A stretch of DNA of 64,000 nt from Longimicrobium terrae (lineage in GTDB: Bacteria; Gemmatimonadota; Gemmatimonadetes; Longimicrobiales; Longimicrobiaceae): contig NZ_JACHIA010000001.1 in the NCBI RefSeq assembly GCF_014202995.1, positions 682,001 to 746,000 of the forward strand, in the 5' to 3' direction. Every line of letters starts with the position of its first letter. Positions within the stretch are counted from its first letter, which is position 1. Positions 1 to 9,211 of this stretch are shown piece by piece. A program made the translations under genes and the position numbers. The notes beneath the pieces were generated by a model that did not search any database, was not told the DNA's origin, and worked only from the letters and a program-made list of their open reading frames with translations.

Positions 1-434
1 AGCGCCCGCGTGATGTCGCGCTTGCGGTAGACATAGAGCTGAAACCAGAGCGGCCCCGGCGCGGCGGCCGCGGTGTCGCCCACGGAGGTGGTGGAAAGCG
101 TGCTCGCCACCATCAGCGTACCGGCCGCGCGGGCGGCGCGGGCGCTGGCCTTTTCGCCATCGGGGTGCGCCAGGCGCTGAAAGGCGGTGGGCGCGAGCAG
201 AATGGGCATCGACAGCCGCTCGCCCAGGATCTCGACGGAGGTGTCGACCTCGCCCACGTCCACCAGCACGCGCGGGCGCAGGTACAGCCGGCCGAACGCG
301 GCGCGGTTGGCGCGCAGCGTGGTTTCGTCTTCGGCGCCGCCCGCGTAGTAGTTGTAGGCGGCCTCGCTGAGCACGGCGCGCGCGGCCGGCTCCAGCGCCT
401 CGCAGTTGGCGGTCTTCAGGTCAAGAGTTGTCAT
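1..434 (-). CDS. FMN-dependent alpha-hydroxy-acid oxidase (glycolate/lactate oxidase family), N-terminal part
   Basis: This gene runs off the left edge, so only its first 144 codons are present. Translation from the ATG at 434 gives a protein beginning MTTLDLKTANCEALEPAA. An NYYAGGAEDE stretch and a YLRPRVLVDVGEVDTS stretch follow. PILLAPTAFQRLAHPDGE is then seen, and this is the FMN-binding start of the TIM barrel in this family. WFQLYVYRKRD, close to the edge, is also typical. The family oxidises L-lactate, glycolate or related 2-hydroxy acids to 2-oxo acids using FMN. Catalytic His and Arg residues lie in the missing C-terminal part, so substrate and electron acceptor cannot be judged. The start is the first ATG and agrees with the usual N-terminus of the family. 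No partner gene is visible; upstream lies a decayed UvrA-like fragment. Confidence 0.85.
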   Translation of the reverse strand, partial: MTTLDLKTANCEALEPAARAVLSEAAYNYYAGGAEDETTLRANRAAFGRLYLRPRVLVDVGEVDTSVEILGERLSMPILLAPTAFQRLAHPDGEKASARAARAAGTLMVASTLSTTSVGDTAAAAPGPLWFQLYVYRKRDITRA

Positions 435-484
435 GCGTGGGATTATGTCGTCCCCCCACCCCGGAGCGAAAGAGCCCCGCGCGG

Positions 485-569
485 AGGATCGGGGTCCCGT
501 TGTGCCCGGCAACGGGCCGAGGTCGACGATCCGGTTCGCGTCGGCAATCCCGGCTTGGTGGTGCTCGAC
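485..569 (-). pseudogene. Decayed fragment of a UvrA-like ATPase, C-terminal motif
   Basis: One minus-strand frame reads VEHHQAGIADANRIVDLGP. This closely matches IEHHQAVMAHADWIIDLGP near the end of the intact UvrA-like gene at 1251-3629. These are the switch-histidine region and the following strand of the second ATPase domain. Frame and similarity are lost on both sides, and there is no start codon or Walker motif. It looks like the remnant of a second copy or of a rearrangement. It is too short to be functional. Confidence 0.6.
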
Positions 570-629
570 CAAATGCGAAGTATTCTGACTCACCAAACCT
601 ATGGCAGATCGACAGACCCTGAGACTCGT

Positions 630-1127
630 TCACCGGCGCGCTGCAACTTCTCCTCGACCTTCTATAGTTGTAATCTGGTGCTCGTCCCGAGAAATACGTT
701 TCAGCCGGAATGCCTGCCGGAGAATTGGTACCATCATGAAAGCCGCTAGGGCTCCGGCGAGAACAACCGGAATTGGACCAACAACAAAAGCGCCGAGGGC
801 GTAGTCGATCAGCGAAAGAACTACCCAGACAATGAAGAAATCCAGCAAAAGGAGCAACGGACCGCGAAGGCGCTGATCGTAGAACATCTGGATGTTTACC
901 TGACCGCCATTCACGTCGGCTACGCTGATTGATCCTGGGATGTCTATTGGGGTTTGAGTCGCGGCTTTAGCCTCAAGAGCATGGATCTCCAGTTCAACCT
1001 TTCTGATCTCCACCCGTGTCTTGCTGATTTGGAAAAATGCAACAGGAACGCCCAAAGTACCTGCCACTGCGGCTGTGACTGCCGCGACCACTTTGGATTG
1101 TTCACCGATGTTTACCAAGTCGATCAT
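630..1127 (-). CDS. Small membrane protein of unknown function
   Basis: I do not recognise this 165-residue protein. It has one hydrophobic segment near the N-terminus (about residues 12-34) and two close together near the C-terminus (about 90-113 and 116-140). Between them is a charged, helical stretch (about 36-58, KTRVEIRKVELEIHALEAKA) that could form a short coiled coil. The tail is basic. The DNA is visibly AT-richer than its neighbours, and A/T-ending codons are common. That may mean recent acquisition, and it also makes the reading frame less certain than elsewhere. No clear ribosome binding site precedes the ATG at 1127. It stands alone between the UvrA-like fragment and the intact UvrA-like gene. 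Confidence 0.5.
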   Translation of the reverse strand: MIDLVNIGEQSKVVAAVTAAVAGTLGVPVAFFQISKTRVEIRKVELEIHALEAKAATQTPIDIPGSISVADVNGGQVNIQMFYDQRLRGPLLLLLDFFIVWVVLSLIDYALGAFVVGPIPVVLAGALAAFMMVPILRQAFRLKRISRDEHQITTIEGRGEVAARR

Positions 1128-1250
1128 CTGAGCATGTATGTGTGAGGATCAAGGATGAAATCCAACCGATAACATCATCGGAAACCTCCGGAGAAGAGGG
1201 TGTTCGTCTCCGCAGGCTCCCCTTACCAACGCACCGGATTACATCGGGGA

Positions 1251-3629
<2,379 letters not shown>

Positions 3630-3770
3630 GCTCGTCGTGTCGTCATCGGTTTGCGCGGGCCTCGGAGGCCGGAAACCCACATGGTAGGCCCGCCGCTCCG
3701 CGCGCCACAAGGGAACAACCGTCACGATCGGAGATCCAACCTCGAATGCGCTGCGGATGGCTTTGCTCCT

Positions 3771-4062
3771 CGCCGGGCGTGCCCCTCCCCCGGCCCCTCC
3801 CCGTGCAAACTGCGCACGGAGAGGGGAGAACTGCGGGTTCGGTTGGCTCCGGACGGTGCGGGGCGGCCGGATGGGCCCCCTCCCCCCAACCCCCTCCACC
3901 CGCTCCGCGGGAGAGGGGGAGCCGTTCGGCGCGAAGGCGTGCCGCGCCTTCTTCCCGCCGGTCCGATGCAGTTGAAGCCCCGAACCGGATGCGCCAGCAG
4001 CCGGTGTCGGGGGTTCCCGCGGTTTGAGCGGCGGATTCATTCGCTCAACACCGCCTGCCGAC
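3771..4062. repeat. Mosaic intergenic repeat, copy 1
   Basis: This fills most of the 622-base gap between the UvrA-like gene and the permease. It contains a palindrome built on CCTCCCCGTGC / GCACGGAGAGG, and a second C-rich/G-rich dyad around CCGCTCCGCGGGAGAGG. It ends in a module starting GCAGTTGAAGCCCCGAAC and finishing GAGCGGCGGATTCATTCGCT. The same modules recur near 6.8, 8.2, 16.6 and 21.5 kb. I see no gene in the rest of the gap (3630-3770 and 4063-4251). Confidence 0.8.
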
Positions 4063-4251
4063 TGGACCCGTTTCAGGGTCGGCCAGATCGGCTCGCCGCC
4101 GGCTCCGGGCCGTCCAGCGCCGAATCAACTACCACCGCCGCTGACGCTCAAACGGGGCTGGCGATCCGCCGATCTTGCGCGGGTGCGGCCTTGCGCCTGA
4201 TTCTGTCGCATCCTCCCGGCTCCATCATCCCTCCCCGCCCCGCCACCGCCC

Positions 4252-5601
4252 GTGACTCCATCCCCGGCACCCCTCCCGCTCGACGGCCTGGCCGGCCAGC
4301 CGCAGCTTGCCCGCAGGCTGGGGCTGTTCGACGCCACCATGATCGTCATGGGCGGCATCGTGGGCAGCGGCATCTTCGTAACGCCATACGTGGTTGCGCG
4401 GCACGTGCACACGCCGGCGCTCATCGTGGGCGCGTGGCTGGCGGGCGGGCTCATCGCGCTGGCGGGCGCCTTTGTGTACGCGGAACTCGCGGCGCGCCGG
4501 CCGCACGTGGGCGGGCAGTACGCCTATCTGCGCGACGCCTTTCATCCCTCAGTGGCGTTCGTGTACGGCTGGGCGCTGCTGCTAGTGATTCAGACGGGCG
4601 GAATGGCGGCCGTGGCGGTTACCTTTGCGCGCTACTTTCGCGAGGTGACGCACGTCCCGCTGGGCGAGCCCGTGGTCGCGGCGCTGGGGATCGCGCTGCT
4701 GGTGGCGGTAAACTGCATGGGCGTGCGCTCCGGCAGCACCGTGCAGAACGGGCTGATGGTGCTCAAGATCATCGCCATTCTGGGCCTGGTGACGGCCGGC
4801 CTGATCTTCGTCACGCCGGACGCGGCGGTTGTGGCGGCGCCGCCGGTGGCGCAATCCGGAAGCCTGCTGCTGGCCTTTGGCGCGGCCATGACGCCGGTGA
4901 TGTTTTCGTACGGCGGATGGCAGACGGCCAGCTTTGTCGCGGGCGAAATGCGCAACCCGCGGCGGGATCTGGCGCGCGGGCTGCTGATCGGCGTCGCCGG
5001 GGTGATCGCGCTGTACGTGGGCGTCACGCTGGCGTGCATCCACGCGCTGGGCGCGGACGGGCTCGCGGCGACCACGACGCCCGCATCCAGCGTGATGCGC
5101 CTGGCGTTCGGCGAGCGCGGGGCCACGCTGATCGCGGCGGGCATCGCCATCAGCACGCTGGGCTTTCTGAGCCAGGGAATGCTCACCGCGCCGCGCGTCT
5201 ACTTCGCCATGGCGGCGGACGGCTTGTTCTTTCGATCCGTCGCGCGCGTGTCGGAAAAGACGCGGGCGCCCGTCGTCGCCGTCGTCCTGCAGGGCGTGCT
5301 GTCGCTGCTGATTGCGCTGTCCGGCACGTACGAGCAGATCCTGAGCTACGTGGTGGCGGTGGACTGGGTGTTCTTTGCCCTCACCGGCGCCGCGCTCTTC
5401 GTTTTCCGCCGCCGCGCGGGCGATGGGGATGACGGCGCGCGCGTGCCCTTTCACCCGCTCACGACCGGCCTGTTCGTCGCCGCGGCGGCGCTGATTGTGA
5501 TCGCCACGGTGGTGGAGGCGCCGGTGAACAGCGCCGTGGGGCTGGGGATCATGCTGGCCGGCCTTCCCGTCTACCTCCTCTGGCGGAGGCGCGCGGCATG
5601 A
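4252..5601 (+). CDS. APC-family amino acid permease
   Basis: The 449-residue product is hydrophobic throughout, with about twelve predicted membrane segments. The first segment carries MGGIVGSGIF, the glycine-rich substrate-binding stretch of amino acid/polyamine/organocation transporters. YAELAARRPHVGGQYAYL follows, typical of the loop after the second segment. It is therefore an inner-membrane carrier, probably for an amino acid or amine; the exact substrate cannot be read. The start is GTG at 4252, because later ATG codons would delete the conserved first segment. Its stop overlaps the start of the next gene by four bases (ATGA), so permease and aminotransferase are likely made from one mRNA. 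Together they suggest uptake and first-step use of an amino acid. Confidence 0.87.
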   Translation: MTPSPAPLPLDGLAGQPQLARRLGLFDATMIVMGGIVGSGIFVTPYVVARHVHTPALIVGAWLAGGLIALAGAFVYAELAARRPHVGGQYAYLRDAFHPSVAFVYGWALLLVIQTGGMAAVAVTFARYFREVTHVPLGEPVVAALGIALLVAVNCMGVRSGSTVQNGLMVLKIIAILGLVTAGLIFVTPDAAVVAAPPVAQSGSLLLAFGAAMTPVMFSYGGWQTASFVAGEMRNPRRDLARGLLIGVAGVIALYVGVTLACIHALGADGLAATTTPASSVMRLAFGERGATLIAAGIAISTLGFLSQGMLTAPRVYFAMAADGLFFRSVARVSEKTRAPVVAVVLQGVLSLLIALSGTYEQILSYVVAVDWVFFALTGAALFVFRRRAGDGDDGARVPFHPLTTGLFVAAAALIVIATVVEAPVNSAVGLGIMLAGLPVYLLWRRRAA

Positions 5602-6686
5602 CGGATCTCCCCTTTCCCGCCGGCTCCGCGTACCTGCGCTGGGCCAAGCTGCACCCGCCGGTGCGCTACAATCTGACGTCCAGCGGCGTACCGTACCTGC
5701 CGCTGCGCGAACTCCCCGTCACGCTGGACGACCTGGAGATCAGCGGCACGGGCGCGTACGGATACGCGCCGCTGCAGGCCGCCATCGCCGCGCGGTACCG
5801 CGTGGACGTGTCGTGCGTGGCGGCGGCGATGGGCGCGTCGGCGGCCAACCTGCTCGCCCTTGCCGCCATCGCGCAGCCCGGCGACGAGGTGCTGGTGGAG
5901 ACGCCCACATACGAGCCGCTGATGACCGCGGCGGAGTGGCTGGGCGTGGAAGTGCGCACCTTTTCCCGCCGCGCGGAGGACGGGTTCCGCATCGATCCGG
6001 ACGCGGTGCAGCGGGGGATGACAGACCGCACGCGCGCCATCGTCATCACCAACCTGCACAATCCTAGCAGCGCCTTGGCGGACGACGACACGCTGCGGCG
6101 GGTCGGGACGATCGCGGAACGGGCGGGGGCGCGGGTGATCGTGGATGAGGTGTACCTGGACGCGCTGTGGGAGCCCGCGCCGCGCACCAGCTTTCACCTG
6201 GGCGAAACGTTCATCGCCACGAACAGCCTGACGAAAGTCTACGGACTGAACGGGTTGCGCTGCGGATGGATTCTGGCCGCGCCGGAAATCGCGGAGCGCG
6301 CGTGGCGGCTTACGGAACTGTTCAACAACATCGGGGTGCACGCGGCGGAGCGGATGAGCGTGGTGGCGTTCCAGAACCTGGACAGAATCGCCCTTCGCTC
6401 GCGCGCGCTGCTGGAGGCCAACGGCGCCGCGCTGAACGAGTTCTACGCGGCGCACGGGCGCCTTTTCGCGGCGCCGCCGCACACGCACGGCACCGTGTCG
6501 TTTCCTCGGCTGCTGGCGGGAGAGGTGGACCCGCTGTGCGATCTGCTGAGGGCGCGGTACGAAACGGCCGTCGTCCCGGGCCGCTTCTTCGGGTTGACGG
6601 ATCACCTGCGCATCGGGCTGGGCGCGGACCCGGAGGTGTTTCGCGAGGGGCTGGAGCGGCTGTGGTTTGCGGCGGGGTCGTTCTGA
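5598..6686 (+). CDS. Class I/II PLP-dependent aminotransferase
   Basis: The 362-residue protein has the fold-type I aminotransferase pattern. TGAYGYAPLQ lies near residue 51, VETPTYEP near 100, NLHNPSS near 152 and VDEVY at 182-186. The PLP lysine is in NSLTKVYGLNGLRCGW (Lys213). Family members transfer an amino group between an amino acid and a 2-oxo acid, or more rarely act as lyases. The exact substrate is not evident. The start overlaps the permease stop by four bases, so the two are probably co-translated and work on the same amino acid. A GC-rich hairpin follows at 6710-6739. Confidence 0.87.
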   Translation: MTDLPFPAGSAYLRWAKLHPPVRYNLTSSGVPYLPLRELPVTLDDLEISGTGAYGYAPLQAAIAARYRVDVSCVAAAMGASAANLLALAAIAQPGDEVLVETPTYEPLMTAAEWLGVEVRTFSRRAEDGFRIDPDAVQRGMTDRTRAIVITNLHNPSSALADDDTLRRVGTIAERAGARVIVDEVYLDALWEPAPRTSFHLGETFIATNSLTKVYGLNGLRCGWILAAPEIAERAWRLTELFNNIGVHAAERMSVVAFQNLDRIALRSRALLEANGAALNEFYAAHGRLFAAPPHTHGTVSFPRLLAGEVDPLCDLLRARYETAVVPGRFFGLTDHLRIGLGADPEVFREGLERLWFAAGSF

Positions 6687-6709
6687 GGGACGCCGGCGGC
6701 GTAGACCCA

Positions 6710-6739
6710 CCGCGCGGGATGAGGGCGGCTCCCGCGCGG
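6710..6739 (+). terminator. GC-rich hairpin after the permease-aminotransferase unit
   Basis: CCGCGCGGGA pairs perfectly with TCCCGCGCGG across a 10-base loop, beginning 23 bases after the aminotransferase stop. There is no T-run, so it may be a transcript-end stabilising hairpin rather than a true intrinsic terminator. Confidence 0.4.
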
Positions 6740-6771
6740 GCCGGCATGACCGGGCCACCCTCCGCAGGAGA

Positions 6772-6960
6772 GCGAATGAATCCGCCGCTCGAACAGCGGG
6801 AACCCCCGACTCACGGCCGCTGTCGCGTCCATGATCGGGGCTTCAACTGCTTCACGAGACCCACGCGAAAATGGCGGCCACAGTCCGCGGAGGCGGACTT
6901 CGTGTTTCTCGAGGCGCGGTTTCAACCGCCGGGCGGAATCCCGCCGTCGCGCGACCGTTT
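6772..6960. repeat. Mosaic intergenic repeat, copy 2 (inverted)
   Basis: Read on the minus strand, this copy contains GCGGTTGAAACCGCGCCTC, then CACGAAGTCCGCCTCCGCGG, then the GCAGTTGAAGCCCCGA module. It ends in GAGCGGCGGATTCATTCGCT. The order equals that of the 16.6-kb copy, but the orientation relative to the window is reversed, and the CCTCCCCGTGC palindrome is absent. It occupies half of the 389-base gap 6687-7075. The remainder shows only the hairpin at 6710-6739. Confidence 0.75.
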
Positions 6961-7075
6961 TCGCCGGTTCGATGCCTGCCGTCGTGAGACGCTCGTCGCG
7001 TGCGGGCACATGATGTAGTTGCCGCGGCATCCGCTCGCGGCTGATTCCGATCCACCCCTTTCCTTGCCTGATTCC

Positions 7076-7867
7076 ATGGATCGAAGAGAGTTCTGCGGCA
7101 CCGTGGCGATTTCGCTGCTAAGTGCAGCATGCGGAAAACCCGCCGCCGCGCCGGTGTCCACGCCCCGGCGCCTGCTGGTGGTGACGGAAACGGCCGGCTA
7201 CCGGCACGCCTCCATTCCCGTCGCCGTGCGCACCATCGAGGAACTGGGGCGCCAGACCGGATCGTGGCGGATCGCCGCGACGGCGGGGACGCGCGACGAC
7301 GTGGCGGCCGCGATCTCGGAGGCCGGCCTGGCGCAGGTGGACGCGGTGGTGTTCGCCAACACCACCGGCAACATCGGGTTCACGCCGGAAGGGACGGACG
7401 CGTTCTACCGCTGGATGGAGAACGGCGGCGCGTACATCGGCCTGCACAGCGCCACCGACACCTTTCTGGGCAACGCGCGTTACGTGAACCTGACGCGCGG
7501 CGAGTTCGACAAGCACGGCCCGCAGACCGACGTGGTCGTGCACGTGCAGGATCCCGCGCACCCCGCGTGCGCCGGGCTCCCCGCGTCGTTCCCAATCCAC
7601 GAAGAAATCTACGAGTTCAAGAACTGGAGCCGCGGCGCCGTGCACATGCTGCTGGCCATGCACGCGCATCCGCAGACCGGCGCGCCGGGCGACTATCCGC
7701 TGGCGTGGACGCACCGGCCGGGACGCGGGCGCATGTTCTACACGGCGCTCGGCCATCGCGACGACGTGTACGCCAACCCCATCTTTCTGCAGCACCTGCG
7801 CGGCGGGATGGAGTGGGCGCTCGGCCTGCGCCCCGGCGACGACACGCCCGGCAACGCCATCGTCTGA
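7076..7867 (+). CDS. ThuA-like domain lipoprotein
   Basis: The 263-residue product starts MDRREFCGTVAISLLSAAC. This is a short signal peptide with an RR pair and a lipobox-like LSAAC, so it is probably exported and lipid-anchored. The mature part begins LLVVTETAGYRHASIP. It contains GGAYIGLHSATDTF, HEEIYEFKNW and GRMFYTALGHRDDVY, all hallmarks of the ThuA-like (trehalose-utilisation) fold, which resembles class I glutamine amidotransferases. In many environmental bacteria these proteins accompany glycoside metabolism; the biochemical activity is not established. The ATG at 7076 is chosen over an in-frame earlier codon because it puts the signal peptide at the N-terminus. A strong hairpin terminator follows at 7918. 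Confidence 0.82.
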   Translation: MDRREFCGTVAISLLSAACGKPAAAPVSTPRRLLVVTETAGYRHASIPVAVRTIEELGRQTGSWRIAATAGTRDDVAAAISEAGLAQVDAVVFANTTGNIGFTPEGTDAFYRWMENGGAYIGLHSATDTFLGNARYVNLTRGEFDKHGPQTDVVVHVQDPAHPACAGLPASFPIHEEIYEFKNWSRGAVHMLLAMHAHPQTGAPGDYPLAWTHRPGRGRMFYTALGHRDDVYANPIFLQHLRGGMEWALGLRPGDDTPGNAIV

Positions 7868-7917
7868 CGCCGCCGTTCAGCGTCCGTTTCGATCGATTGA
7901 TCGGCATCAACAGAACG

Positions 7918-7945
7918 GGGACGCAGCCACGGGCGGCTGCGTCCC
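7918..7945 (+). terminator. Hairpin terminator after the ThuA-like gene
   Basis: GGGACGCAGCC pairs perfectly with GGCTGCGTCCC across a six-base loop, about 50 bases after the stop. ATTGT follows, only a weak T-tract. Confidence 0.55.
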
Positions 7946-8047
7946 ATTGTCGTGCTCGTCCTCGTTCATCGATCCAGAGCGTTTTCACCCTCTGCTCGCG
8001 AAAGAGTCTGCGCATCGCCGGACTGGGACGCCCCTCCCCCGGCCCCC

Positions 8048-8174
8048 ATAGGCGCGAACTTAAGCCATATCGAGCCTTCTTAGCCCCGTATTTTTACAAT
8101 CACGGTGGCGCAAAGCTGGCGAAATCTGGTCGAATTAGCCGTCGCAGATAGGCTTTGCAAAATAAAGTTGACGC
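8048..8174. other. AT-richer segment interrupting an intergenic repeat copy
   Basis: The C-rich lead-in of the mosaic repeat (CGCCCCTCCCCCGGCCCC) is seen at about 8029-8046. About 127 bases of clearly AT-richer DNA follow, with GAACTTAAGCCATATCGAG and CCCCGTATTTTTACAATCA as landmarks. The repeat then resumes with the CCTCCCCGTGC palindrome. Copy 1 has no such insert. It could be a small inserted element, a promoter or a small RNA locus; no ORF of useful length is present. Confidence 0.45.
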
Positions 8175-8457
8175 CCATGCCCCCGGCCCCTCCCCGTGCA
8201 AACTGCGCACGGAGAGGGGAGAACTGCGGGTTTGGTGTGTTCCGGATGGTGCCGCGCGGTCGGAGAGGCCCCCTCTCCCCGGCCGTCTCCCCCGCTCCGC
8301 GGGAGAAAGGGAGACCTCAGCGCGAGGGCGGAGACCGGCATGCGCCGGCGGCTCCCACCCGGCCGTTGCAGTTGAAGCCCCGAACCGGACGCGCCAGCGG
8401 CCGGTGTCGGGGGTTCGCGCTGTTCGAGCGGCGGATTCATCCGCTCAACGCAACTCG
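8175..8457. repeat. Mosaic intergenic repeat, copy 3
   Basis: This is the closest match to copy 1. It has the CCTCCCCGTGC / GCACGGAGAGG palindrome, then GAGAACTGCGGGTTTGG, the CCGCTCCGCGGGAGAAAGG dyad, and the module from GCAGTTGAAGCCCCGAAC to GAGCGGCGGATTCATCCGCT. It occupies much of the 730-base gap 7868-8597. Apart from the terminator and the AT-richer insert, nothing else is recognised there. Confidence 0.8.
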
Positions 8458-8597
8458 GGCGTCGAGAGGAGGTCCCGGGCACCACAGAACAGGACAGGCG
8501 TTCTTCCCTCGCCGATGTACGGCGTTTCCCCGCTTTCCCGCCGTGGACGCCGCCCGTACATTTGCGCCACGGATCCAATCACCCGCACCCGCCATTC

Positions 8598-8978
8598 GTG
8601 CAACGCTCGCCCGTGCACCGCCTGATCGCCCTCTGGGCGTGGCTCGTCCTGCTCCTGAACTGGAGCGGGGACGCGGCCGGCGCGCACGCATGTGCACACC
8701 ACGACGCCATCCGCCGTCCCGCGGCGGAGGCGCACGCCGGCATGCACGGGGGCGGCGCGCATCACGGCCACGAGGCGCCCGCGCACGCGGAGCACGGCGG
8801 ATCGTGCACGTGCCTGGGCTCGTGCATGGCGTCCAGCGCGGCGCCGCTCCCCACCGCGGCGGTGCTCCCCGTCGCGCACGTGGCGCGGGTGGAATCGCCG
8901 GTCCTCGCGACCGAGACCACTCCCCTTCCCGGCCGCCAGCCGTACGTTCTGCCGTACGCCACCGCCCCTCCCGCCTGA
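8598..8978 (+). CDS. Small exported His/Cys-rich protein upstream of a TonB-dependent receptor
   Basis: This protein of about 126 residues has a hydrophobic N-terminal segment (LIALWAWLVLLLNW). A short region dense in His follows (HACAHHD, HGGGAHHGHEAPAHAEHGG), then the cluster CTCLGSC. Such composition suggests metal binding, most simply copper or zinc, outside the cytoplasm. The start is uncertain: GTG at 8598 or 8613 would both give a plain signal peptide, while a longer TTG-initiated form from 8562 seems less natural. It lies 233 bases before the receptor gene on the same strand. In other bacteria, small Cys-containing exported proteins of the DUF2946 type sit upstream of copper-regulated TonB-dependent receptors and act as regulatory upstream ORFs (CruR of Bordetella). 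Membership in that family is inferred from layout and composition only. Confidence 0.55.
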   Translation: MQRSPVHRLIALWAWLVLLLNWSGDAAGAHACAHHDAIRRPAAEAHAGMHGGGAHHGHEAPAHAEHGGSCTCLGSCMASSAAPLPTAAVLPVAHVARVESPVLATETTPLPGRQPYVLPYATAPPA

Positions 8979-9075
8979 CCGCACGCCGCTCATCCTCCAG
9001 AGCCCGCGCGCTGACCGCCTGAACGGCGGCGGCGGCGAGTCCGCGTGCACCCATCCCGACATCGACCGATGAAAC

Positions 9076-9094
9076 GCGCCACCGCCGGTGGCGC
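9076..9094 (+). promoter_or_regulatory. Hairpin in the leader of the TonB-dependent receptor gene
   Basis: GCGCCACC pairs perfectly with GGTGGCGC across a three-base loop, 118 bases before the receptor start. It may be part of a folded leader that links translation of the small His/Cys protein to that of the receptor. I found no cobalamin-riboswitch core here. Confidence 0.3.
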
Positions 9095-9211
9095 CGACTT
9101 CCGGCTCGGAGCGCACCCGCGCCCCGGCTGGCTTCCACGCATCCGTGCGCGGAACCGGCGGGCCGGGCCGTGCGCGTCCGCACCGGGACCACGCACGCGA
9201 TCAGACATCCA

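Noticed and set aside
165-749. Plus-strand ORF at the left edge
   Set aside because: It overlaps the well-supported minus-strand oxidase gene and has a low-complexity Arg/Gly/His-rich translation.
8979-9211. Cobalamin or other known riboswitch before the TonB-dependent receptor
   Set aside because: The conserved cobalamin core and other known aptamer motifs are not found; only one short hairpin is seen.
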